This document shows, in pieces, positions 23,001-35,000 of a stretch of 64,000 nt of DNA (positions are counted from its first letter, which is position 1; every line of letters starts with the position of its first letter). Made by a program: the position numbers and the translations under genes. The notes beneath the pieces are model-generated. The model ran no database searches and had not been told where the DNA came from. It saw only the letters and a program-made list of their open reading frames with translations. Origin of the DNA: an uncultured Oscillospiraceae bacterium (GTDB taxonomy: Bacteria > Bacillota > Clostridia > Oscillospirales > Oscillospiraceae); contig CAJTUE010000003.1 in NCBI GenBank assembly GCA_910579775.1, forward strand, positions 62,001-126,000. Reading direction: 5' to 3'.

Positions 23001-26000
23001 TTAATGGAGCCAGACGCGGAAGCCCGCGGATAACAGAGCGGCGTTGGGACCGCCGTCGTTCAGGTCATCGTGGTAACGCCAGCGCTCGTCGATCCAGCAC
23101 TTGTCCCACTCCTCGGGCAGGGTATAGCCCAGCTCGGACTCGAAGTCAGGCACGAACTCGTGGTCGTTGGCAGCTTCCACGATCTCATAGTAGGCCCAGT
23201 GGCCCTGCGGCACGTCAGGCCAGGTCATGTACTCGTCGGTACCGTTGCCGGTGACGTTGCTGGCAACGCCGGAGTGGACATATTCGTGGAGCTTGCGCAG
23301 CCCGTCGGCGTCCACGCCGCGGTTCAGATAGGCGTTGAAGACCTTCACGGCCTCGTCACGGCGGATGTTGTTCAGCGGCTTAAAGCTGCCGTCGGTGTAG
23401 CCGTTGACCCAGCCCTTCTTGTAGGCGGTGTAGATGCCGCCCAGAGCCCACGACCCGGCCTCGTCGATGTCGGTGAAGTCCATCTCACCGGGGGTCATGA
23501 CGCCGTCCAGACGGGCGATGACCAGGGCGAACTCCTGACGGGTGATAGGCTGGTTGGGCTTGAAGGTACCGTCGGTGTAACCCTCAAAGACGCCGTACTT
23601 GGAGCAGTAGGCAATGGCGCTCTCGGCCCAGTGTCCAGCCACGTCGGTGTAGCCGCCGGGGTTGCCGTAGTTGGAGCCTTCCTTAAAGTCGGGCAGGATG
23701 GCCCGGGCGATGATGGTGGCCACGCTGGCGCGGTCGATGTTATCGGCGGGGCCGAAGTTGCCGTTGGGATAGCCGATGACATAGTGCTCATGATAGGGCC
23801 GCTCGATGATCACCGCGTAGAAGGTCATGGTCTCACCCTTGGCCGTCACGGTCTTGGGATCCACCAGTTCGATCTTCTCACCCTTCTTCAACGTGGCGGG
23901 GTTGGTCAGAGACCAGCCGCGGAAGACGTAGCCGTCCAGAGCGGTGACCGTGGGCACCTTGCTGGGCCGGCTGCTCTCGCTCACGTCCTCAATGGTGGCG
24001 TCAGCGGTGACGCCGTGGATACCCACATGGTAGAGCACCTTGCACGGGCAGGTCTCCACCACACCGCCGCCACCGCCGGGAGAGCGGATGGTGATCTGGA
24101 ACACGTAGGTGGACTGGATCGTTCTCGCGTCCTCCGGATCGTCCGCATTGGCCTTACCCAGAGCCAAGAGGGTCAGAGAATAGGTCCCGACCTTCGAGGT
24201 GTCCGCTGCGCTCAGATCGAGGACAACGCTCTGCTTGGCGCCGTCCACGGTGAGGTCAAAGCCTGTGGGCAACGTGCCCAGAGTGGCTCCGATCCCGTTT
24301 TCGGCAGAGGAAGTGATCGTATCCTGTGCCACCGTCCACTGTACGTCGTAGACATTCGCACCATACGCGCCCAGGTTGATGGTGTAGCTGCCCAGCCCGG
24401 TAGCGCCCTGCATGACGGAAACGGTGCGGCGGTCATCCACCTTGGGGCCGGTCGTATCGGCCGGGTCGCTGCCGTCCTTCACGTCGTCGTGCATCAGGTA
24501 GGGTATCTTCTGTGTGATGTGGATAATGTGGTCGCCGTCCTCAGGATCACGCTCCACCTCCGGGTCGGGCGTGAGGTGGTCTGTAACGGTCAAGTCTGTG
24601 TTCTCGGTAATGTCCTCCTTGACGTCGGGAGTCGTGTCATCTTCTTCAGCGTAGACGTAGTTGGGATCGATGGTCACGTCCACCTTGACTTCCGTGTGCT
24701 TGCCGTCAGGCTCGCCGGGTTCAGGCTTCCAGGTGACGGTCACGTCCTGGATGGGCACGTTGCCCTTGTCGTCCGGCGTTTCATTATCCACCGGCTCGTC
24801 GTCCTCGGTGGTTCCCTTCACCTCGGTAGGCTCGGTCTCGGGATCGGTAACGGTCACGTCTACCTTGGTGATGACCTTGGGATCGACCATAACGATCAGC
24901 TCATAAGTGGCCGTCACGTCAGGTTCGCCGCCCTCTGCGGCCAGCTCCGCATTGGAGTAACCGGTAAGGGTAAACTTCGCGTGATGCTCGCCCACCCAAA
25001 GCTTTCCGCTCACAGGGGCCAGCTCCAGAACAAAAGTCTTTTCTCCGTCGCCAGAGGCAAACTGACCGTTGGTAAAGGTGGGATACGCACTGCCTTCCGC
25101 CAGCTTAAAGCCGGTCAGCTCATCCACCGTAAACACTGTGCCATGAATGGCCGCGTCCAGACTATGGAGCTTCACGGTGTACTGCGGTTCCACGTCCAGA
25201 TAGGTGATGCGCTCGTTCTTACGGAAAGTCTCGTTGGTGTACGCCATGGCTTCGGGCGCCGTGGTAAAGGTCCCGTCGTAGCCCTCCGGCTTTTCCACCA
25301 GACTGTAGTCCGTGTCAAACTCGCCGGGCTTCAGCACATTCTCCACGTCGGCAAAATTCCGGATGATATCCGCAAACTCTGCGCCCACAGGAGGCTTGGC
25401 AATGGTGATGGTCATGTCGGTGACCGCCGCGGCGTAGTTCCACTTCTCCTCCGCCGTATCCGGCTTGTAGGTGAAGGTGAATCTATAGGTGCTGGGTTCC
25501 CCGGTACCTTGGAAGCGGGTGGGCGCCACCGTCCACGTGCCCTTATCGTAAACGCCGCTGTCGTTGTTGGTCACATCGCCCGCATGACCGGTCGTATCGA
25601 TCTGCGTGGCGGCTTGATCGTGAACGTTCTCGTAAGCAAACAGATGCTTGCGCACCGTCTCGTTGTACATGGGCACGCCGTTTTCATCCACAGGGATAAA
25701 GCTTCCGGCTGTATTCGCCGCCACATAGGCGTCGCCGCGCTTCACAGAAGTGTCCTGTGCTGCCGCGTGCGTCACAGCCAACTGGCCGGGCTCCACGTTG
25801 ACCGTATAGGTCACGTCCTTGGATTTTCCGGCGTTGGTGGTAATGCGAACGGTAAGGACGACCTCGTTGTCCACTGCGCCGGCCTCGGCATAGGTCGCCT
25901 TGGTGCCGTCCTCTACCTGAACGTTGGTGTTCACAGGGGACTTGACGCTGAATACGCCGGTGTCGGCATTCAGCTCCAACCAGTCGGGCAGGTCATCGGT

Positions 26001-29000
26001 GTTGACCACTGCATAGGTAAATGTTGTTCCGGTCGCCTCGGAATCAGTTGCGGCTACGCTGGTCTCGCTGCCGTCCTCAAATTTGGAGTTGCCATAAATC
26101 ACCAACGCCTTCTTGTCAGCCGCGGTAAAGTCGCCGGGAGCAAAGGAGGCTTCTACCGTCGCTGTCAAGGATGTGGGTCTAAACACGGTCTCCGCCTTGG
26201 TTTCTCCCTCTTCCTCCAGGAATCTTCCGCTACCTGCAGTAATTTTCCAGCCGGTAAACACATAGCCGGGCGCAGGGTTCGCGTGAATCGTTACAACGCC
26301 ATTCACTGTAGAGGCAGTAGAGGTTTCAGCGGCAGTTCCGTCCGACACGCCATTCGTCACTTGGACGGTATGCCCCTGTCCCTTGTTGTCATCTGCCACA
26401 ACGGCGGTCACATCCTTGTCACCTGTAGAGGTCACGTACGCTTTCGAGCGGTCATAGCCGGCATAACCCTCATTCTCAACACCCTTCTCCAAATCGTAGA
26501 AGGTGATGATATAGTCTTGGTCGCCCTCCAAGTTAGCTGTGATCCAACTGTTGGTCAGAACATAGTCGCCGTCCGCACCCATCTTCCCACCGGAAGGCTG
26601 TCCGGCAATCTTTTCAAAGGCAGTCGCATTGAGAACTCTGGGTGTGGTCAGATCTTCATCCTCTGCCCCGGTCACTGCCAGGAAGCGAGAGCCGTCTGCC
26701 GGCTTGATCTCAATGCGGACATTGCCGCTGCCGTCATTGTGCTTATAGGTAAAGGTGCGGTCCGCTACCGGGATCGTTGCCGCGCCGATGGTACAGCCAT
26801 TGGCGCCCGTCAAAACCGGCAGTAGGTCATAGTAACCGATAACCGTGTCCTGTTTCGTGACTGCGTAGGTCATAGCCAAACGGTCATCCGCATTCACTTC
26901 GATCCTGTCGTCACCCTCCGGCCCCCATCCAACAAAGTAATACTTCGCATTGGCGGGTGTTGCATTGTCGGCCTCATCTGCGGTAAAGGAAATTTCGCTG
27001 TTATCGGCCGGGATCACCAGCGTCCCGGAGTTGGACTTGGCACTGGAAGCTGTCTCGCCTGTACCGTAAGTGCCTTCGATCTGCACCGAAGTATCGGCGA
27101 CCTGTGTCTTATCGCTATAACGCTGGGTTTTTAGAGAAATTGTTACCTGAGCATAGACCGCGTCGGAGACAGCAAACTCACTGGCGTTGGCGGTACCAGC
27201 GCTGCGGTAGGCAATGAGGTAGAAGAACTTACCTTCTTCCGCCGCGCTGGGCTGGCGGGTCTTGCCCAGGGTGGTGTCCACGGTAGCTACGCCGTCCTTA
27301 GCTACCATCTTGTTGTTGGCCGTATCGATCTCAAAGTTGGCCGCGGTCAGGTCGCCCTTGTCAGACACCGCCCAGACGAAGCTGAGATCGCCGTCCTTCA
27401 GGTTGGCGTCCGTGCTGTTGGCGGCCACGGCGTCGGTGGCGGCGCTGCCGTCGTGATCCACCATCACGTGGTCAAGACCAGTCTTATTGGTGGCGTCGTT
27501 CTTGTCGTAACCCTCCAGGCTCAGCTCGCCGGTGGTGGCGTTCTTACCCGTGGTCACGCTCACGATGGGCAGTGGCTCTACCGTCAGATCGAGCACATAG
27601 TAAACGGTGGGGCCGACCGGGGTGTTGCCGTTGGTATCGGCATAGGTGGAGGGGAACTCCACCACATAGACCGCGTCGTCCTTGTTGGCCGCCGTCTTCT
27701 TCAGGGTCAGCGAGCCGCCGGCGGTGGTACCGTTCACTGCCAGGGCGGTGTTTGCGATGTCCAGACCGGAGATGGTCAGGTTATCGTCACTGTAGCTGCC
27801 GCTGGTCAACGCCAGCGCAGTGCCCAGCGTAACGCCGGTCATATTGGTAGAGGCGTTCACGCTCCCCGCCGCCAGCTTGTAGACCTTGGGCTGGCCCAGC
27901 TTCAGATCGGTGTTGCCCGGATTGCTCAGGGTCAGCGGGAAGGTTCCCGCGGTGGCGTTGAAGTAGTGGGTCTCTTCATTGTAGGCGTGCTTGTAGTTGG
28001 TGGCTACGTTGCCGCTGCCCTCAGAAGTGGCGTTGTTGTGGGGGGCCGCGCCCTCGTTGTCGGCCACCTTCAGCTTCAGGGCGGTGCCCGCCACGTAGAT
28101 GGTGAACACCCGGTCGTCCGTCTGAACGGTGGGGGTCAAAGTCTCCTTGTTCCGGGTCTTGTCGGTATCGGTGTCGTCCGTGTTGACCGTTACCCGCTGA
28201 ATGGTGGTGTTGACGCCGTCAAAGGAGGTGATATTATAAATACCCTTGACCACGGTGAACTCGGCGGTATCACCCGGCTCACCACGAACGCCGTTGTTGT
28301 CCCCATCGCTCAGCACGCCGGTGGTCAGTTTTCCCGCCTCCGTAGCCGTGGTGAGGGTAAACTTGTTGTTGGACTCCGCCAGCTCCACCTTGAGCACGTG
28401 TCCGCCAGTCATGCCGGTCTCGTTCTTCACCGTGCCCACGACCTCATAGGTCTTCTGGTCGAGGCGGCCGCCGATGAAGGTCTTGTGGGTCACCGCGCCG
28501 TAGGCATACGCCCCGTTGGCAATGGCGGCGGTGGCGGACTGTCCCGTGGTCGCGGAGTCGGCCAGATTCACATCGGCGACGGCGGCGGCGGTGTTGTCAT
28601 CCGACTTCTGCCGCCAAGTGAGGGTGTAGTCCTGAACCCAAGCCTTATCGGCGTTGGGCGCGCTCAGCGCCGGAGCCTTGGCGGCCACGCTCTGGCCGGA
28701 GAGAACAGGGGTGCCGTTGGGCAGAGCCGCGTGATCTGTGCCGATGGTAAAGGCGGGGGTGATGGTCACGCCGGTGAAGTCCTCCCCGGTGCCCGTCTGA
28801 TACTCCTTGTTCACGAAGTTCACCGCATTGACGGTGAAGTAGGGCGCCGTGGCGGTGCGGTTGGCGTTGGAAATGCTCACATCGGCCAAGGTGACCAGGT
28901 TGGTCTTGTCATCCTTGGCGCGGCTGACCTCAACGGTATAGGTCTTGGTGGGCTCCAGTGCGGCCACATAGCCCTGGGCAGTGTTGTCCCAGGTGCCCTT

Positions 29001-32000
29001 GATCTTGTCACTGCCGTTGACAAAGTTGACGGTGTAGACAGGGTCGGTAGTGCCGCTAATGACGCCGGGATCAGCAGTCAGCGTCGTACCGTCCACCGAG
29101 ATCTTCACAACGCCCTGGAAGGTGCTGGTGATGGGTGTAGAAATGGCGGCCTGGCTGGCGTTGCTGTCGTTGTTGGCATAGATGACCAGGTAGATGTCCT
29201 TGCCCTGCTGGGTCGAAGGGTCAAAGGTCTTGTTTGTCGCCCCGGCAATGGCCGTTGCGCCGGAAACGGTGGGGACACCCGCCGCCCAAGTCACGGTGGG
29301 CTGGGCAGAACCAGCGTCGGCAGCATACCACTGATACTGGTAATCCTCAGCATTGCCGTAGGTCAAAGCGGTCTTATCGTCGGCGGCCACAGGATCGGCA
29401 GGCTCAGTCTCCGTAGCGGTAGCCGCGCCGGTGGGCGTCACCTGATACTTGTCGATGGACAGCGTGCCGTTGTCCAGCTTCTTGATTGTCACGTTGGTGA
29501 AGGGCAGGGGATCCACCACGACCTTGAGGGTGTAGGTGACCTTTGCGCTTCTGCCGCCGGTCTCCTTATTTTCAAAGGAGAAGTCAGCGGAGTATTTGTA
29601 CTCACCCGCGTCCAAGCCGTCGGCAATGGTCAGGGTGATTTCTTCCTTCGCGGCGGGTTCCATCTTACCGCCGGTAAAGCTGCTGGCTGTGATGGCACTG
29701 GTGTTGCCGGCCGCCGGGGTGCTCCTCACGTTCCAGATCGCCGTGCCTTCGGTGGTGTTCTCCACCTCCATGACCACAGTCTGCCCCGTAGGGTAGTTGT
29801 AGTTCAGGTGGATCTCTTGATTGACGGTTCCGTTGACTACCGCCGCGGTATCAGCGTTGGGGATACTGCCCATGCCCGACTGGACGGTATTGCTGTCTGT
29901 TTTGTCCTTGGGCAGAGACGTCTCGGAGACCTTCATGTTCAGACCTTCACCGATGAGGTTCACATCGTAAGTGTCCACATGCTCATCGCCTGTCACGTTC
30001 ACGGTGATCTTCACACTGCCGGGATTATCCATGTCGCCGGGGGTATCCTGTCCGCCGTAGCGGTAGTTCCAACTGGCCACGCCGCTTTCCGTCTGACCGG
30101 GCACATGGGCGGTGGTGGTGTAGCCGTCTGCCTTAGGCAGACGGAAGGTGACAGATTTACCCACGCCGATCCGATAATTCGTGGCGGAATCCAACCCGCT
30201 GTCGTCAATGCCCAGAATATTGTCAGTCTGCGTCCGCAGGGAGGTAAAGGTGTTGGTCACCGCGCCGTCTTCAAGGGCCATGGTGAGGTAGTTCACCCAG
30301 CCCGCGGTACCCGTGGCGTTGGCCTTCACGGGATAGAGGTTCAGCTTCAGCTGGGTCTTGACCTGAGCCAGCTGGCTGGAATAGGTCACGTTGGCGTGGG
30401 TCACGGCCCCGGCGTTGCCCGCCGCGGCCTTGTCGGTGGCGGTCACGCCGCCGGACCAAGTCAGGTCATAGTCCTTCGTCCACTGGGGATAGGTAAAGGT
30501 GACCTTCGTGCCCGTCTGTACCCAGGTGTTGACCACGTCCCTGCCTGCGACCCCTTCCGCGGCGGCAGAGGGACGCGGCGTAGGCGCGGTTTTGTAGAAA
30601 TACTTGCTGCCATCAGGGATGTTCAGCTTGCCCTCGTAGTCATTCTGATGGACGCTGGTATCATCCACGTCCACCTTGTAGTAAACCACGTCTTCCGTGC
30701 GGTGACCCACAGTGATGGTCTTCCCGGTGTTCTTCAAGGTGGCATCGTCCTTTACGATGCTGGCGTAGACCTTATAAGTCCAGGGCTTAGTGCTATCCGG
30801 GTTCTCCGGGTCGCTGGCCCACAAGTTCTTGGTGGACATAAAGGCGTTGTCCGCCGTGCTCCACTGGGTGGGGATCAGGTTCTCCGTATCGTTCAGGTCG
30901 ATCTCGTCTCCACCCTGGGTGTTCCAAAGGTAGACGGTGTACTTCGCCCCTTCATCCGGGTCGGTGACCAGGGTAGTGTTTTCATGGATGGTGATCAGAC
31001 CGTCGAAGGGCACCAGTTCCACCGGATCGCCGGCCTCCACGTCAGGGGTCATGGCCGCGCTGGTGGCGTCCCGCTGGCCCTTGGCCACCAGGAAGAGGGC
31101 CATGCCTTTTTCTCCCGCGGTGGGCGTATAGGTCAGGTTGTTTGTGCCACGGGTGCCGGCACCCAGAGACAAGTTGCCTGTGCCGCCAGCGGTGTAGTAG
31201 GGCACGCCGGTGTTCTTGTTCAACTTCACCGTGGCATCCCAGGGAGCCACGTACCACTCATAGACAATGTCGGCGTTGGTGGCCATGTTGTAATCGCCAT
31301 CCTCCATGGTCACCAGAGCATTGTAATGGGGCTTGGTGGCCGGATTTTCGCCGTCCTCCGCGACCCAGGTCTCTTTGACATCATAGCGGATCACATTGCC
31401 GTCGCTATCCTTGATCTTGTTGGTCGCCACCTTGCTCACCGTGACGGGGTCGATGGTGATGTTCAGGTTGTAGACGCCGTCGGGGCCCTTGGTGGTCACG
31501 CCGTCGCGGCCATCCACCGTGGAGAAGTTGAAGTGGTAGGCCACGTCGTCATCGTTGTTCAGGTCGGCGGGGATGGTGACCACAAAGCTCTTGCTGGCGC
31601 CCACCGCCAAGTCAAAGGTGCGCTCCAGGCCGCCGATGGTCACGCCGTTGCCATCGGTCAGAACACCGCCCGTCAGGGTCTGGGTGCCGTCATACACGGT
31701 GGTGTTGGTGCCCTTGGTGATCCCCAAGGTAACAGTCAAGGGGGTGTTGCCCTGGTTGGTGATGACAACGGTGCGGGTGTACTGGTTGTAATCCGCGAAC
31801 TTTTCCTTGTCGCTGTGGTTCACAGTAGCCGTGGCAGAGCCGCCGGTGGCGAACTGCTTGTGGGCCTCGTTATCCGTGTCCTTCACCTCGATGGAAAGGG
31901 TAGTAGACACGATGTGGATGGCAAACTTGCCATTTTCCGCCTTGGTCACCTGCTCCAAGGCCAAAGGCGCAACCTGATCGGCCGCCGCCTTACTGGGGGC

Positions 32001-35000
32001 GCTGTAGCCCACCAGGGTGGTATTGGCGCCCATCGTAGCGGAAATGACATAGTTTTCGTTGATCTCACCGGTCACCGCAGACTTGGGCACGGTAAATTCC
32101 ACCACATTGATACCCGGCGCACCGCTGTAAAGCACCTTTCCGGTAAATTCATGCCCGTTGGCGGTCAGCTTCGCCGTCGCCACGCTACCGCTGCCCTTGA
32201 TGTCGCCTCTGATCAGGTAAGTGTTCTGCACCAGCTCGCCGCCGATGTTGGTCTTGGCGGTCACTGCGCCGTTGGCGTAACCCGTGGCGTTGGCGGTGGT
32301 GGAGTTCTGCTTGGTAGTGGTGTTCGCTACAGGGTCATTCCCCGTGCTCTTCTTCCATGTAAGGGTGTAGTCCTGGTTCCAGGTGGAGGACTTGGCGGTG
32401 ACCGACGTGCCGGTGTGGACGCCGTTGCCGTCTGCCACAGTGGAACCGTTGGACGTAGTCACGCTGTTGATGGCGGGGGTGTTGGTCGCGTCAAAGGTCT
32501 CGCCCACATCGCGGTTGTCCTTGTCCTGCGTATGGCTCTGGCTAAAGTCAACGCGGTTCACCGAGAAGTAATTGACGTTCTTCCCGGTGTTGTTGAGCGG
32601 TGTGACCGTCCCGGCCTCGGTGGCGTGGAGGTAATAGGTGCTGCCCTCCGCGTCGCTGACCCAGATCACGTAATTGGTCGCGCCCTTGAGGGGGGAACCG
32701 CTGGTCGAGTAAATACCCGTGGCCGCGTTAAAGGTATCCGCCTTCTTGATGCCCTTGGCGTTCAGCGCGGCGTCGCCGGCAAAGTCAGCCTGGGTCACAG
32801 CCGTACCGCTGGGCACCAGGAACACCTTGTAGTTGTCCGCAGTCACGTGACTGCCGTCCTTGTTGACGGTGATCTCCGCGTCATAGTCCACGGGGATGGC
32901 GTTGGTGATGACCGCGCCCTCGGCGGTCTCGCTTGCCGCATCCACCTCAACCACGGCGTAGATGTACTTGCCTCGCATAGCGCTGGTCACAGTCACCGCG
33001 CCTGTAGCGATCGAGTTTGTCCCTTCGTTCCACGCGCCGACGCCGGTCGCCCCGGTGGTGCCGATCAACGTAGCGCCGCTGACTGCCATTGCCGCCGTCT
33101 TTGCCGCCGCGGCGGGATCAGTCTGGGCATTAAAATTCGTCTGAGTGGGCTTGCTGTTCGCATAGTACCAAGTAAAGATCAGCTCGTCATGCTTGATGTC
33201 AGGCGCCGCGGCAGTGTGATCCTTATAGATCACACCGTCACGGGCAGTAGCAGTGTTGGGATTGGCGGTATCAGAAGCCTTGTCCTTCACCTGCACGTTC
33301 GTCTCGGTGAGCTTGTGCTTGTTGGAAGTCACGATAAAGTTGGTACTTTGGGCCGTTTTCTCCACATTGTTCGGGTGATTCACAGGCCCGAGCACATACG
33401 TAAGGTTCAGGGTGTACGTTCCGTTCGGCACATCTTCACGCAGATGCTCCGCCGTAATGGTGTAATACTCACCGTCGCCGCCGCTCACAACGTAGTCCGC
33501 AGCGTCCAGGACCTCCGTAAAGGTGGCTGTACCAGCCGCATTCAGGACCGTCACCTTTGTGGGCGCTTGCCCGTTGTTCTTCGTCCAAGTAGAGCGCCGC
33601 TCTGCCGCGCCCGTAGGAGAGGTCGCGGTCCCTGTGCCCTTGTCGAACACCCATCCCGCAGTGAGCGTACCCATCCGCCAGGCGTTCAGCTCCAAAACGC
33701 TGTCCTTCTTGGGTGTGTAGATGCCGTTCTGGATCACATATCCCACCTTGCCGTTTGCAGGCTTGGTCGCAGCTGCGTGGCTGCTGTTGTCAAATTCGCC
33801 GTGATCCGTGCTCGGGACCGTCCACTCGCTCAGCACACGGGTAGCGCTTTCAACGCCGCCGCCGTTGGCAGCGCCGTTGATGGTAACGGTGTCGCCGCTG
33901 TCTACCATAATGGTGTTCGTTGCCGCCCAATTTGCCTCGCCCGTCTCCTTCAGGTGGACGGCAAACTCACTGCTGGGGATCCCGGCCGCCAGCTGCACCG
34001 TCACCTTGAACTGCTGCACAAAGCTGGCAGTAAGGGTGATTTTGTCGGTGGGCGTAATACCAGTATTAGCCTTCAACGTGGCTTCCGCCGGAAGGGTATA
34101 CGTTGTGGTCGCATTCTTGGCGTTGCCCATGCTGCCGCCGTTGGCCCCCGGCGCGGTCACCGCCCAGTTGTCAAAGCGGTAATGGGTCCCGTCCGCCTCG
34201 TTAAAGGCCGTGGCGACCACGTTCCCAATGCTGTAAGCGTCTACCTTTGCCAGCACGATCTTGCTGGCGGTCGTACCAGCCGTACCGCCGGCAAAGTTCA
34301 CCTTGTTCTGCTTCGGGGCGGTTCCCGCGGGATCGGCCACCAGATCAATGGTGTAGTAGTTGACCTCGGCCTTTCGCTTGGCCTGTTCATTAACGTCCGT
34401 GCTCTCCGCTTCCGCGGCGGTGAAGTTCAGATTTTTCTCGGAATCCGCCGTGGTCCCGGTCGTTACACCGTCTACATAGACGTCGTAATTACCGGGCAGC
34501 ACTTTTGCTGTATAGAGTCCGTCTTCGGTGGCGCTTTCCGTCAGGGTATATTTCACCGCACCGCCCTGACGCAGCTCCACCTTTCGTCCTGCGTAAGCTT
34601 CGTTGTCCAGGTTGACCCGGATCTCCACCGGGTAAACGGCGGCTTCCGTCTTGGCAACCAGGGAAGCGTTGTCCGCGGTGGGGAAGAAATACACCGTAGT
34701 GGCCGCCGTCTTCGTACCGGAGGTCAACTGCGTCCCCGCCTGCTTATCAGCCGTGGTCCACAGCGTACCATTGGAGAAAGTCCAGTTATTCAGCGTATTG
34801 CCCGTGTTGTGGGTAAACTCCGCCTTCACGTAGTCCCCGCTGTCCACCGTAGCGCTGGTGGCAGGAGTCCCAATGCTGGAGCCGGTGGAGCCCTTTTCGG
34901 TAAAGATAGCCGTACCGCCGGTGGTAGGATCAACGCTGACCGTGGCGGTGTACTGCCGCACATAATGCGCAGTCAGGGTCACGTCGGCGGTCATGCTGCC

